Below, one piece after another: positions 24,562-32,944 of a stretch of DNA of 40,951 nt. The notes under the pieces were generated by a model. That model was not told the origin of the DNA. It was given only the letters and a program-made list of their open reading frames with translations, and searched no databases. Position 1 is the stretch's first letter, and each line of letters opens with the position of its first letter. The stretch is from Alphaproteobacteria bacterium UBA2966 (lineage in GTDB: Bacteria; Pseudomonadota; Alphaproteobacteria; UBA2966): contig DEBC01000008.1 of the NCBI GenBank assembly GCA_002348365.1, positions 49,966 through 90,916 on the forward strand, read 5' to 3'. Both the position numbers and the translations under genes were made by a program.

Positions 24562-25539
24562 ATGGCCAACGCCTTGGTTGTTCATGAACCAGGTCCACCC
24601 GAGGTCATGCGTTGGGAGGGGCTTGAAGTGGGACCTCCCGGCATGGGCGAGGCCCGTGTGCGGCATACGGCGGTTGGCCTCAACTTCCTGGATTGCTATT
24701 TCCGGAGCGGCATCTATGCGCCGCCGCGATTGCCGCTGATTGTCGGGAAGGAAGCCGCTGGCATTGTCGAGGCCGTGGCCGATGACGTGATCGACGTCTC
24801 GGTTGGAGATCGCGTGGTCTACGCGACGGGCGATATTGGCGCGTATGTAGAAGAGCGGAACCATCCTGTCGAGCACCTCATCCCGCTTCCAGACGACATC
24901 GATGACTTGACGGCAGCAGCAGCCACACTAAAAGGGCTGACGGCGGAATTCATGGTCTTTCGTTCTCGTGATATTTCGCCGGGCGAATTCGTTCTGGTGC
25001 ACGCGGCGGCCGGAGGCGTCGGACTCATCCTGTGCCAGTGGCTCAAGAACCTCGGAGCCACGGTAATTGGCACGGCCGGGACCGAGGAGAAGGCGGATTT
25101 AGCGCGTGCCGCCGGATGCGACCATACTGTTGTCTATAAGCGCGAAAACGTCGTGGAACGTGTGAGGAAAATCACCGAGAGCGAAGGCGTATCCGTCGTC
25201 TTTGACTCAGTGGGTAAAGACACCTTCTTCAGTTCTCTCGACTGCCTTCGCCCGTTGGGCCTGATGTTGTGCTACGGCCAATCGTCCGGTCCGGTACCAC
25301 CATTCGACATGCGGGAACTATTGACACGCCAGGGCTTGTTTTTGACCCGAGCATCAATGGACGTACATGCCAATTCGAGGGCTCGACGGGTGGAAATGGC
25401 AGAACACTTGTTCGATGCCATACGCTCAGGAGCAGTGAAGATCGAGATCAACCAGACCTACGCCCTTGCTGACGCAGTTCAGGCGCACAGAGACCTTGAA
25501 GGACGCAAGACGACGGGGTCCTCCGTCCTTCTCGTCTGA
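24562..25539 (+). CDS. NADPH:quinone oxidoreductase-like protein (tandem paralogue)
   Basis: A 325-residue paralogue of the preceding gene with the same layout: GLNFLDCYFRSGIYAP, LPLIVGKEAAGIV, and nucleotide loop HAAAGGVGLILCQWLK. Both copies share LDCLRP, GQSSGPVP and DLEGRKTTGS near the C-terminus. The two have drifted far apart elsewhere, so this is an old duplication or two independent acquisitions, and substrates may differ. The frame is open 110 codons upstream, but that stretch lies inside the preceding gene and has the composition of an antisense frame. ATG 24562 (MANALVVHEPGPP) aligns with the family start, with AGG nearby. It is convergent with rho. Confidence 0.92.
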   Translation: MANALVVHEPGPPEVMRWEGLEVGPPGMGEARVRHTAVGLNFLDCYFRSGIYAPPRLPLIVGKEAAGIVEAVADDVIDVSVGDRVVYATGDIGAYVEERNHPVEHLIPLPDDIDDLTAAAATLKGLTAEFMVFRSRDISPGEFVLVHAAAGGVGLILCQWLKNLGATVIGTAGTEEKADLARAAGCDHTVVYKRENVVERVRKITESEGVSVVFDSVGKDTFFSSLDCLRPLGLMLCYGQSSGPVPPFDMRELLTRQGLFLTRASMDVHANSRARRVEMAEHLFDAIRSGAVKIEINQTYALADAVQAHRDLEGRKTTGSSVLLV

Positions 25540-25557
25540 CACGCCGCCTGGGGCGCA

Positions 25558-26814
25558 CTAGGTATTCATAGAGTCGAAGAAATCAGAATTGCTCTTGGTG
25601 GACTTGAGCTTCTCGAGCAGGAACTCCATCGCGTCCGTTACACCCATCGGCATCAGGATGCGTCGCAACACCCACATCTTGGCAAGCGTTGCCTTGTCGA
25701 CGAGCAGCTCTTCCTTGCGTGTGCCCGACTTTGTGATGTCCATCGCCGGCCAGGTCCGCTTGTCAGAAAGCTTGCGATCGAGAAGGATCTCGGAGTTGCC
25801 CGTCCCCTTGAACTCTTCAAAGATGACCTCATCCATCCGGCTGCCCGTATCGACGAGCGCGGTGGCAATAATGGTCAAAGAACCGCCCTGCTCGATATTC
25901 CGCGCTGCACCGAAGAACCGCTTGGGGCGCTGCAGTGCGTTGGCGTCCACGCCACCCGTCAGGACCTTGCCGGAAGACGGAACGACCGTGTTGTAAGCCC
26001 GTGCCAAACGCGTAATAGAGTCCAGGAGAATGACAACATCGCGTTTGTGTTCGACCAGACGCTTGGCCTTCGAGATCACCATTTCAGTGACCTGAACATG
26101 GCGCGACGCCGGTTCATCAAAGGTCGAACTGATGACTTCGCCGTTGACTGAGCGCTGCATATCGGTGACCTCCTCGGGCCGTTCGTCGATGAGCAGCACG
26201 ATGAGGTAGACCTCTGGATGATTGGCAGTGATCGAGTGCGCAATGTTCTGCAGCATCATCGTCTTGCCGGTCCGGGGTGGCGCCACAATGAGAGCCCGCT
26301 GACCCTTACCGAGCGGCGTGATCAAATCTATGACTCGTGAACTCAGATCCTGACCCGTCGGATCGTCGATTTCGAGATTGAGCTTTTCCTCGGGGTAAAG
26401 CGGCGTCAGGTTGTCGAAATTGACCTTGTGGCGACTCTTCTCCGGACTCTCGAAATTGACCTCGTTGACCTTCAGCAACGCGAAGTAGCGCTCGCCGTCT
26501 TTCGGCGCACGGATCGGTCCCGTGACGGTATCACCGGTGCGCAACGCGAAGCGCCGAATTTGACTGGGTGACACGTAGATATCATCAGGTCCGGGCAAAT
26601 AGTTGGCTTCGGGAGACCTCAGGAATCCAAAACCATCCTGAAGAATTTCAAGGACGCCTCCGCCGGATATTTCCTCGTTCTTGTCTGCCAGTTGCTTGAG
26701 GATCGCGAACATCATGTCCTGCGTTCGCATGGCACTCGCGTTTTCGACCTCGAGCTTCTCGGCAAACGCGAGAAGGTCTGTCGGCGATTTCTTTTTCAGC
26801 TCCTGAAGATGCAT
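25558..26814 (-). CDS. rho: Transcription termination factor Rho
   Basis: Hexameric RNA-dependent ATPase that stops transcription at Rho-dependent sites. The 418-residue protein contains the N-terminal Rho domain (MHLQELKKKSPTDLLAFAEKL), the cold-shock-like RNA-binding domain with ILQDGFGFLRSPEANYLPGPDDIYVSPSQIRRF, and the ATPase core. Walker A is APPRTGKTMM near residue 178 and Walker B is VVILLDSITRLARAYN. The Q/R-loop segments GGVDANALQRPKRFFGAARNIE are intact. Length and motifs match the typical proteobacterial protein. A 223-bp leader region separates it from hemJ; rho is often autoregulated through such leaders, but no specific element was identified here. Confidence 0.98.
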   Translation of the reverse strand: MHLQELKKKSPTDLLAFAEKLEVENASAMRTQDMMFAILKQLADKNEEISGGGVLEILQDGFGFLRSPEANYLPGPDDIYVSPSQIRRFALRTGDTVTGPIRAPKDGERYFALLKVNEVNFESPEKSRHKVNFDNLTPLYPEEKLNLEIDDPTGQDLSSRVIDLITPLGKGQRALIVAPPRTGKTMMLQNIAHSITANHPEVYLIVLLIDERPEEVTDMQRSVNGEVISSTFDEPASRHVQVTEMVISKAKRLVEHKRDVVILLDSITRLARAYNTVVPSSGKVLTGGVDANALQRPKRFFGAARNIEQGGSLTIIATALVDTGSRMDEVIFEEFKGTGNSEILLDRKLSDKRTWPAMDITKSGTRKEELLVDKATLAKMWVLRRILMPMGVTDAMEFLLEKLKSTKSNSDFFDSMNT

Positions 26815-27037
26815 TTCCGGCCTACTTGGACTCTAAATTCGATGATTGAGGTTTCAGGTTCGATAACAGGGCAGGCGCCAGCTTGCGCGCTTGGAAGAGG
26901 CGGGATTCGGTACTGTCGAGAGAAGTTCGAGGCGGGAGCGGACTTCCCGGACATCCCGCTGAGGATCAGCCTCAATAGGTTTACTCAAGAAGATATGGAA
27001 GTCAAACTATGATTTTACAGGGGCTTAGTCTTCAGAT

Positions 27038-27484
27038 TTATGACGGTTTGACAACGACGACTAGGACGATGGCGATCAAGAGCGCCGTCGGAACCTCGTT
27101 CATGGCGCGATAAAAATTCCGTGAGTGCCGATTCTCATCGTTGGCGAAATGTCTTCGCCAGCGAGACAGGGCGCCATGAACCGCCGTCATCGCTATGACC
27201 AGCGCCGCTTTCAGCCACGGCCAGGAGACACCCCAGTCAACGATTCCAGGGGTCAGAATGAGGAGAATTCCGAAAAGAAATGTGGCGCCCATGGCCGGAT
27301 TGATGATGGCGCGCAGCAGCCTCCGTTCCATGACCTTAAAGGTCTCGGCCTGGGGTGAACCCGGCTCTACATCGCAGTGATAAACATAGAGTCGCGGCAG
27401 ATAGAGCATGCCTGCCATCCAGGCAATCACGGAAATGATGTGGAATGCCTTTATCCACAAGTATCCGTCGGCCAGCCAAGTCAT
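27038..27484 (-). CDS. hemJ: Protoporphyrinogen oxidase HemJ
   Basis: Oxidises protoporphyrinogen IX to protoporphyrin IX in the inner membrane, the step before ferrochelatase, without needing the HemG or HemY enzymes. The 148-residue protein has four probable membrane helices and the HemJ/UPF0093 signature KAFHIISVIAWMAGMLYLPRLYVYH, where His and the later Lys are functionally important in the family. It ends FYRAMNEVPTALLIAIVLVVVVKP, also typical. It lies between hemH and rho on the same strand, in a haem operon order common in alphaproteobacteria. ATG 27484 is 17 nt after the hemH stop. Confidence 0.95.
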   Translation of the reverse strand: MTWLADGYLWIKAFHIISVIAWMAGMLYLPRLYVYHCDVEPGSPQAETFKVMERRLLRAIINPAMGATFLFGILLILTPGIVDWGVSWPWLKAALVIAMTAVHGALSRWRRHFANDENRHSRNFYRAMNEVPTALLIAIVLVVVVKPS

Positions 27485-27501
27485 GGGTCCTTGTCTCCCG
27501 C

Positions 27502-28539
27502 CTATTCGATCAAGGCACAGCAGATCATGGAATCAAGACATTGCCGCTGTCCCTGAGATGATCGTAGTCCCGTGCCTGCTTTTCTGGATGCCACCACGAG
27601 TTCAGCCAGCCCGTTGATGAACGCGGGATGCGTTCGCACCGTCGCAGCCCGCTCGTAAACAGGTACGCCTGCCTCCTTCGCGACATGCCGGTATTCGATA
27701 TCTAACTCCACCAGGGTCTCGGAGTGCTCCGAAACGAAGGCGATCGGAACAATGACCAGCGAATGACCTTCCGAGCCTGCCCGTTCGATTTCAGCCTTCG
27801 TCTCGGGACCGATCCACTGCAGAGGACCCACGCGACTCTGATAGCACACGATCCACGAACCTTCGGCCAGTCCTGCCTCGGCTGCCACCGCACGCGTCGT
27901 GGTCTCAACCTGCCACTGGTACGGGTCCCCGGAATCAACAATTTTCTGGGGCAGCCCATGCGCCGAAAACAGAATTCTCGGTTCCTGGCCTCCTGATGCC
28001 GAGCGGCATCGATCGACGGCATCAGCGACAATATCGGCCTGTGCTGCAACAAAACCGCGGTTGGTTGGATAGCAGCAAACCGCTGTTGTATCGGCACTGA
28101 TCCCAGCTTCCGCTGCCGCAGCATTCCACGCCGTCAGCGAAGAGCCGGTTGTCGTCGTTGAATACTGGGGATAAAGCGGCACCAGGCACACTTTGTCTGG
28201 TGCATACGCCGCCACCTTCCTCGCGGTCGCCTCGCTCATGGGATGCCAATACCGCATGGCGATAAACACACGATAATCGCCGCGCTCCCTGAGAACACCC
28301 TCCAGCGCCTCAGCTTGGGCCGTGGTCTCCGAAAGTATGGGCGATGCACCACCCAGCTGCGCATAGATTTCCGCCGCTTCTCCCGCACGCCGCTTCGCGA
28401 TCAACCAGGCAAGAAAACGCCGCACCAAAGACGGTACTCTCAGGATAGCCGGATCGTTGAAAAGATTGTTCAAGAACGGACGAACCGCTTCCGGCGAATC
28501 AGGTCCGCCCAGATTAAATAGAACGACCGCCGTCTTCAC
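27502..28539 (-). CDS. hemH: Ferrochelatase
   Basis: Inserts Fe2+ into protoporphyrin IX, the last step of haem synthesis. The 345-residue protein shows FNLGGPDSPEAVRPFLNNLF, AMRYWHPM, PLYPQYSTTTTGS, the active-site SAHGLP near residue 190, and AFVSEHSETLVELDIEY. The start is GTG 28539, which overlaps the hemE stop by 4 nt (GTGA); the longer open frame upstream is inside hemE. Cys residues 155/156 and a C-terminal set at 334, 340 and 341 resemble the cysteine pattern of the [2Fe-2S] ferrochelatases described in Caulobacter and mycobacteria, so a cluster is possible. Confidence 0.96.
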   Translation of the reverse strand: MKTAVVLFNLGGPDSPEAVRPFLNNLFNDPAILRVPSLVRRFLAWLIAKRRAGEAAEIYAQLGGASPILSETTAQAEALEGVLRERGDYRVFIAMRYWHPMSEATARKVAAYAPDKVCLVPLYPQYSTTTTGSSLTAWNAAAAEAGISADTTAVCCYPTNRGFVAAQADIVADAVDRCRSASGGQEPRILFSAHGLPQKIVDSGDPYQWQVETTTRAVAAEAGLAEGSWIVCYQSRVGPLQWIGPETKAEIERAGSEGHSLVIVPIAFVSEHSETLVELDIEYRHVAKEAGVPVYERAATVRTHPAFINGLAELVVASRKAGTGLRSSQGQRQCLDSMICCALIE

Positions 28540-29600
28540 GATGCACGTACCTCTTCGACCAGAGCCGCAACATGATCGGGAGGCGTCGTCCGAATGATTC
28601 CATGTCCCAGGTTGAAAACAAATCCCCTCTCGCCAAGCGTCGCGACGATATCCTTGGCTGCAGAGATCATGGGCTTCCCACCAGCCAAGAGCATCGCTGG
28701 ATCGAGATTCCCCTGAACCACACATATTGGCTGCAAATCGCTTGCAGCCCATGCGAGAGGCACAGAACTATCGATACTGAGCGCATTCACGCCCGTCTCC
28801 CGTCCGTACATTTTGTAGGCAACGCCCACACCACGCGGAAATCCAATGATGGGCACACGCGGATGTTTCTCACGCACGCGTGAGACGATTTCCTTAACAG
28901 GCAGGACGCACCAGCGAATAAATGCCTGCTCGGGTAGCGCACCAGCCCAGGTATCGAAGATCTGAAGCGCCTCAGCCCCGGCGGCGATCTGCGAGATCAG
29001 ATGCGCCGATGTGGCTTCTACCAGAACATCGATCAAGCGCTGGAACTCGTCCGGAGCCGAGAAGGCCCATCCTTTGACCAACGAGAAATCCCGGCTGCCA
29101 CCGCCTTCCACCATGTAAGTCGCCACCGTCCACGGTGCTCCCGCAAATCCGATGAGCGCAACATCAGGGGAAAGTTCCTTTCTGACGCATTCGAGAGCCT
29201 GATAGACCGGCCCTAACCGGTCCTCAAGACCACCCCGGTCCAAGCGTTCAATCTGCTCCGATGTACGGACCGGCTCGAGTAGCGGACCTTCTCCCTCCGC
29301 AAACCTCACGTTCTGACCGAGAGCGTCGGGTATAACCAGAATGTCGGAGAAGATGATGGCTGCATCCAGTCCGAATCTCCGAACGGGCTGCAGCGTCACT
29401 TCTGCTGCCAGCTCCGGTGTGTAGCAGAGAGAAAGGAAATCACCAGCCGATTTTCGGATTTCCATGTACTCCGGCAGATAGCGGCCAGCCTGGCGCATGA
29501 GCCAGATAGGGGGCGGAGATGTTCTTTTACCGTTTAAGGCCTGGGTGAGCTTCTTCGTCACTGTGGATTCCGTTGCGATTGACGAGGTCGATAAACTCAT
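28536..29600 (-). CDS. hemE: Uroporphyrinogen decarboxylase
   Basis: Removes four carboxyl groups from uroporphyrinogen III to give coproporphyrinogen III in the cytoplasm. The 354-residue protein carries the N-terminal signature PPIWLMRQAGRYLPEY, the FSDILVIPDALG segment, GFAGAPWTVATYMVEGGGS, the second signature IGFPRGVG and a C-terminal FNLGHGI. ATG 29600 opens the hemE-hemH-hemJ operon next to the presumed chromosome origin; this hemE position is a landmark for oriC in alphaproteobacteria. Translation of hemH is coupled to its stop. Confidence 0.97.
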   Translation of the reverse strand: MSLSTSSIATESTVTKKLTQALNGKRTSPPPIWLMRQAGRYLPEYMEIRKSAGDFLSLCYTPELAAEVTLQPVRRFGLDAAIIFSDILVIPDALGQNVRFAEGEGPLLEPVRTSEQIERLDRGGLEDRLGPVYQALECVRKELSPDVALIGFAGAPWTVATYMVEGGGSRDFSLVKGWAFSAPDEFQRLIDVLVEATSAHLISQIAAGAEALQIFDTWAGALPEQAFIRWCVLPVKEIVSRVREKHPRVPIIGFPRGVGVAYKMYGRETGVNALSIDSSVPLAWAASDLQPICVVQGNLDPAMLLAGGKPMISAAKDIVATLGERGFVFNLGHGIIRTTPPDHVAALVEEVRAS

Positions 29601-30007
29601 ATCTATCCCACGAGCAACATATAACTACTCTTATAGATAAAAGGATGTAGTTGTAGTTGTGCGGTGATGAGTGGGGATTCTTTTTGCTCCACAGGTTGTT
29701 CACGATTGGTGGCAGTGGGAACTTTTCGCTTCTCCGCCTGTGAATGCCTGTGTGATCAGTGTTTGAGAACGACCGAAATGGGGGAGTGAGTCCCGTCGTG
29801 AATCACGGTGATAACATGTGCAACAATCTGTACCCAGTGGATTGTTCACGCAATTGACGATACTGGCGGTACACCATTCACATTCTAACGACTCTCGGAC
29901 GAACCGTTTATGAATATGGATAAGTTGCGGGTTCCACCGAGTATGGTTTGTTGTCCATATATTCGGCAGGGGTTATCCCCCGAGTTCAGGGCGGAGCGAT
30001 CAACACC
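29601..30007. other. Probable chromosomal replication origin (oriC) between hemE and ppsR
   Basis: A 407-bp non-coding gap between divergent genes. In Caulobacter and Rickettsia the origin lies between hemE and the ppsR homologue (RP001), so position alone is strong evidence. DnaA-box-like 9-mers are present: TTATCCATA (minus strand, 29915-29923), TTGTCCATA (29951-29959), TTATCCCCC (29973-29981), two identical TTGTTCACG (29696-29704, 29842-29850) and CCATTCACA (29873-29881). Four GANTC sites occur (29676, 29788, 29800, 29890). An AT-richer patch near 29601-29665 could be the unwinding element. Promoters for hemE and ppsR must also be here but were not resolved. Confidence 0.7.
29915..29981. 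other. Cluster of three DnaA-box-like 9-mers
   Basis: TTATCCATA on the minus strand (one mismatch to TTATCCACA), then TTGTCCATA and TTATCCCCC on the plus strand (two mismatches each), lie within 67 bp just before the ppsR start. This is the densest group in the gap and the likeliest DnaA-binding core. Confidence 0.5.
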
Positions 30008-30820
30008 GTGACATGGTTTCATCTTCATCTCGTCTCCGACGCGACCGGCGAAACACTGATTGGTCTGGCGCAGGCCGTGATCGCTCAATTCGAGGGTGCA
30101 GACCCGGAACAGCACCTGTGGGCGCTAGTCAGAAACACTGACCAGGTCGACAAGGTTCTCACAGAAATCGAAGAGAATCCGGGTATCGTTCTCTTCACAC
30201 TTGTGGATGTCGAGGTCCGAGAGTCGTTGAACAGAGGATGTCGACGACTGCAGGTCCCCTGTATTCCGGTTCTCGATCCGCTGTTTGCAGCGTTCAGCCA
30301 ATTTCTCGGTCAGAAACCGCAGCACTTGCCCGGTATTCAACACGCATTAGACTCCACATACTTCGATCGCATCGAGGCGATGGGATTCTGTCTGTCACAC
30401 GACGACGGCCAGTCGCTCGAAACATTGCGGGATGCCGACATTGTTCTGGTGGGCGTGTCACGGGTCTCCAAAACACCGACATCTGTGTATCTGGCAAATC
30501 GTGGTCTGAAGGTGGCAAACATTCCGCTGGTCCCGGGTTTACCGGAACCCGACGAACTCGCGGCCCTCGATGGACCGGCGGTGATCGGACTGACGACAAA
30601 TCCCGATCGGCTCGTGCAACTACGATTGAATCGAATGTCGTCGCTCAATCAGGACGAAGAAACAGACTACGTCGATTTGGAATCCATCCGCGAAGAGGTA
30701 AACCAGGCTCGTAAGATTTTTGACCGGCACGACTGGCCGGTCATTGACGTGACGCGCCGATCTATCGAGGAAACTGCGGCTGCCATCATCAATATCTACA
30801 ACGAACGGCTAATGCCGTGA
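30008..30820 (+). CDS. ppsR: Pyruvate, phosphate dikinase / PEP synthase regulatory protein (kinase-phosphorylase)
   Basis: A bifunctional ADP-dependent kinase and Pi-dependent phosphorylase of the DUF299 family that inactivates or reactivates PPDK or PEP synthase. The 270-residue protein has the family N-terminus FHLHLVSDATGETLIG, the P-loop-like motif GVSRVSKTPTSVYLANRG near residues 152-169, and a C-terminal VIDVTRRSIEETAAAI. I start at GTG 30008 (VTWFHLHLVSD) because it matches the family; the frame is open to TTG 29948, but that stretch overlaps the DnaA-box cluster. Which of the two target enzymes it controls cannot be told here. It overlaps maf by 4 nt. Confidence 0.92.
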   Translation: MTWFHLHLVSDATGETLIGLAQAVIAQFEGADPEQHLWALVRNTDQVDKVLTEIEENPGIVLFTLVDVEVRESLNRGCRRLQVPCIPVLDPLFAAFSQFLGQKPQHLPGIQHALDSTYFDRIEAMGFCLSHDDGQSLETLRDADIVLVGVSRVSKTPTSVYLANRGLKVANIPLVPGLPEPDELAALDGPAVIGLTTNPDRLVQLRLNRMSSLNQDEETDYVDLESIREEVNQARKIFDRHDWPVIDVTRRSIEETAAAIINIYNERLMP

Positions 30821-31422
30821 CCGCTGGAGAAAGGCTCGTCCTGGCGAGCGCGAGTAGGGTCAGATCCTGGGTGCTGGAAAACGCGGGTTTGGTATTTGAT
30901 GTCGACCCGGCAGACGTCGATGAGAACGCCATCAAGCAAGACATGAGCTCACAAGGAGTCGCGGCAGAGGCTATCGCCATGACCCTGGCCGAGAAGAAGG
31001 CCCAGGTGGTCTCGATGCGCCGTCCGCAAGCCTGGGTCATCGGTGCGGATCAGGTTCTGGTTCTCGAGAACCGGATCTTCGATAAGCCTGCCGACATGAA
31101 AGAGGCCGCGTCGCATCTGCGCCAGTTTCGCGGACGTTCGCATGATCTTATTAGCGCCGTCTGTGTAACCCGCGAACAACACTTGGTCTGGCGTCACACG
31201 GAAACCGTAACGCTTCACGTCAGGGAGTATTCGGACACGTTTCTCGAAAAGTATCTCTCGAAATCGGGGAATAGTCTTTTGGACTCCGTCGGGGCGTATA
31301 GATTGGAAGGGCTGGGTGCGCAGCTTTTTTCAAGGGTCGATGGGGACTATTTCTCGGTTCTGGGGCTGCCGTTGCTGCCGTTACTGGGCTTCTTGCGGGG
31401 ACAGGGGGTGATTGCGTTATGA
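30817..31422 (+). CDS. maf: Maf-family nucleoside triphosphate pyrophosphatase
   Basis: Hydrolyses non-canonical or modified nucleoside triphosphates to monophosphates, a nucleotide-pool cleaning enzyme in the cytoplasm. The 201-residue protein has the family N-terminal LVLASASRVRSWVLENAG, then GADQVLVLENRIFDKP, and GAYRLEGLGAQLFSRVDGDYFSVLGLPL near the end. GTG 30817 overlaps the ppsR stop by 4 nt (GTGA), and its own stop overlaps the aroE start (ATGA), so the genes are coupled. Substrate class (YhdE-like dTTP/UTP versus YceF-like) cannot be decided by eye. Confidence 0.93.
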   Translation: MTAGERLVLASASRVRSWVLENAGLVFDVDPADVDENAIKQDMSSQGVAAEAIAMTLAEKKAQVVSMRRPQAWVIGADQVLVLENRIFDKPADMKEAASHLRQFRGRSHDLISAVCVTREQHLVWRHTETVTLHVREYSDTFLEKYLSKSGNSLLDSVGAYRLEGLGAQLFSRVDGDYFSVLGLPLLPLLGFLRGQGVIAL

Positions 31423-32279
31423 GAAACTCGGCTGCGGGTCGGATCGCGGGCATCTTCGGCTGGCCGGTGAAACACTCGAGGTCGCCGCTGTTGCACAGCT
31501 ATTGGCTGGATCATTACGGGATCGATGGTGCCTATGTTCCGTTGGGGGTGGAACCAGAGCACTTTCCCCAGGCGCTGCGAATCTTGCCTAGACTGGGGTT
31601 TGTTGGTGCGAATGTGACCGTTCCGCACAAGGAAGTAGCACTCGAAGTGGTGGACGAGGCCGAACCGTTGGCCCGTCGAATCGGGGCAGTGAATACGATC
31701 GTCGTTCGTGAGGACGGCAGCTTGTACGGTTCCAACACGGACGCCTTCGGGTTCACGGAGAATTTGCGTCAGTCTGTCCCGAATTGGTTGGCTGAGCACG
31801 GGCCGGCCGTCATCATTGGTGCAGGCGGCGCGGCACGGGCCGTGGCGGTCGCGCTAATCGATGCCGGTGCGCCGGAAATCAGAATCGTAAATCGAACCAC
31901 TGCGCGAGCTGACGCCCTGGCGATCGAATTAGGGCCGGTCGCAAGAGTCTGGCCCTGGATCGACCGTAACCACGCGCTCGCTGATGCTGCACTTCTGGTG
32001 AACACGACAAAACTGGGCATGCAGGGAGAAGCGTCTCTTGATCTTTCGCTGGAGTCATTGCCCGTCGAGGCGGTGGTCACGGACGCGGTCTACGTCCCAT
32101 TGAAGACTCAACTTCTTGCTTCGGCCGAGTCACGGGGAAATCAGGTCGTCGACGGTTTAGGTATGCTGCTCCACCAGGCGCGGCCAGGTTTTGCGTCCTG
32201 GTTCGGTGTGGAGCCGGCTGTTACCGATGCGCTTCGCGCTTGCATCGAAGATGATCTGAAAGGCGTGCCACGCGCGTGA
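31419..32279 (+). CDS. aroE: Shikimate dehydrogenase
   Basis: NADPH-dependent reduction of 3-dehydroshikimate to shikimate in aromatic amino acid synthesis. The 286-residue protein has the substrate-binding FGWPVKHSRSPLLHSYW, GANVTVPHKE with the catalytic Lys, GAVNTIV, GSNTDAFGF with the catalytic Asp, and the nucleotide-binding loop IIGAGGAARAVAVAL near residues 130-144. A late DGLGMLLHQA is also typical. ATG 31419 overlaps the maf stop; its stop overlaps the GTG start of coaE. Confidence 0.96.
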   Translation: MRNSAAGRIAGIFGWPVKHSRSPLLHSYWLDHYGIDGAYVPLGVEPEHFPQALRILPRLGFVGANVTVPHKEVALEVVDEAEPLARRIGAVNTIVVREDGSLYGSNTDAFGFTENLRQSVPNWLAEHGPAVIIGAGGAARAVAVALIDAGAPEIRIVNRTTARADALAIELGPVARVWPWIDRNHALADAALLVNTTKLGMQGEASLDLSLESLPVEAVVTDAVYVPLKTQLLASAESRGNQVVDGLGMLLHQARPGFASWFGVEPAVTDALRACIEDDLKGVPRA

Positions 32280-32944
32280 TCATCCTCGGCCTCACTGGTT
32301 CGATCGGCATGGGGAAGACGACCGCCGCCAACGCCTTCAGAACCCTCGGCGTGCCTGTGTTTGATGCGGACGAAGAAGTGCATCGGTTGTTGGCCAGGCA
32401 GGGTGCTGCCGTTCCCGAGGTGGAGGCTGCTTTCCCCGGGGTCGTGAAGGACGGTGCGGTCGACAGGGAAAGCCTCGGTCGCCGGGTGTTTGGTGATGCG
32501 GATGCGCTGCACATACTTGAACGCATCTTGCATCCCAAAGTCAGGGCCTCGCGCGCCCGATTTCTCCGCAGTGCTCGCTCACGCGGGGAGCGTCTCGCTG
32601 TGCTGGATATTCCGCTTCTCTTTGAAACCGGGGGTGACGCCGAATGCGACGTCACCTGTGTGGTCAGCGCTCCGGCCTTCGTCCAATCCGATCGTGTGCT
32701 GGGGCGAGCGGGCATGACGCCTGCAAAGTTCGCCGGCGTGCTGTCGCGTCAGATGCCTGATGCCGAGAAACGCCGGCGAGCCGATTTCGTGATTCCGACC
32801 GGCAACGGCAAGCGCTATTCCTTGCAGCATATCAAAGGCATCGTCACAATGTTTCGTCACCGCGCGGAAGGCGGGCGCACGACCTTGCGGGATCGACACC
32901 GGCAGAAGAACTCCAGAATTCGTCACAAAAAGAACCATGCGTGA
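32276..32944 (+). CDS. coaE: Dephospho-CoA kinase
   Basis: Phosphorylates dephospho-CoA in the last step of coenzyme A synthesis. The 222-residue protein has the P-loop GLTGSIGMGKTTA near residues 5-17, PVFDADEEVHRLL, and LDIPLLFETGGDAECD. The C-terminal 20 or so residues (rich in Arg, Lys and His, ending RHKKNHA) are an unusual basic tail beyond the normal end of the domain and overlap the start of dnaQ by 8 nt. The start is GTG 32276, overlapping aroE by 4 nt. Confidence 0.95.
   Translation: MIILGLTGSIGMGKTTAANAFRTLGVPVFDADEEVHRLLARQGAAVPEVEAAFPGVVKDGAVDRESLGRRVFGDADALHILERILHPKVRASRARFLRSARSRGERLAVLDIPLLFETGGDAECDVTCVVSAPAFVQSDRVLGRAGMTPAKFAGVLSRQMPDAEKRRRADFVIPTGNGKRYSLQHIKGIVTMFRHRAEGGRTTLRDRHRQKNSRIRHKKNHA

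Noticed and set aside
23523..24569. 348-codon minus-strand frame opposite the first quinone oxidoreductase
   Set aside because: The plus strand encodes an obvious family member with a strong ribosome binding site; the antisense frame has no family-like motif.
29948..30007. N-terminal extension of ppsR from TTG 29948
   Set aside because: The added residues do not match the family start and the DNA coincides with DnaA-box-like sequences; GTG 30008 fits better.
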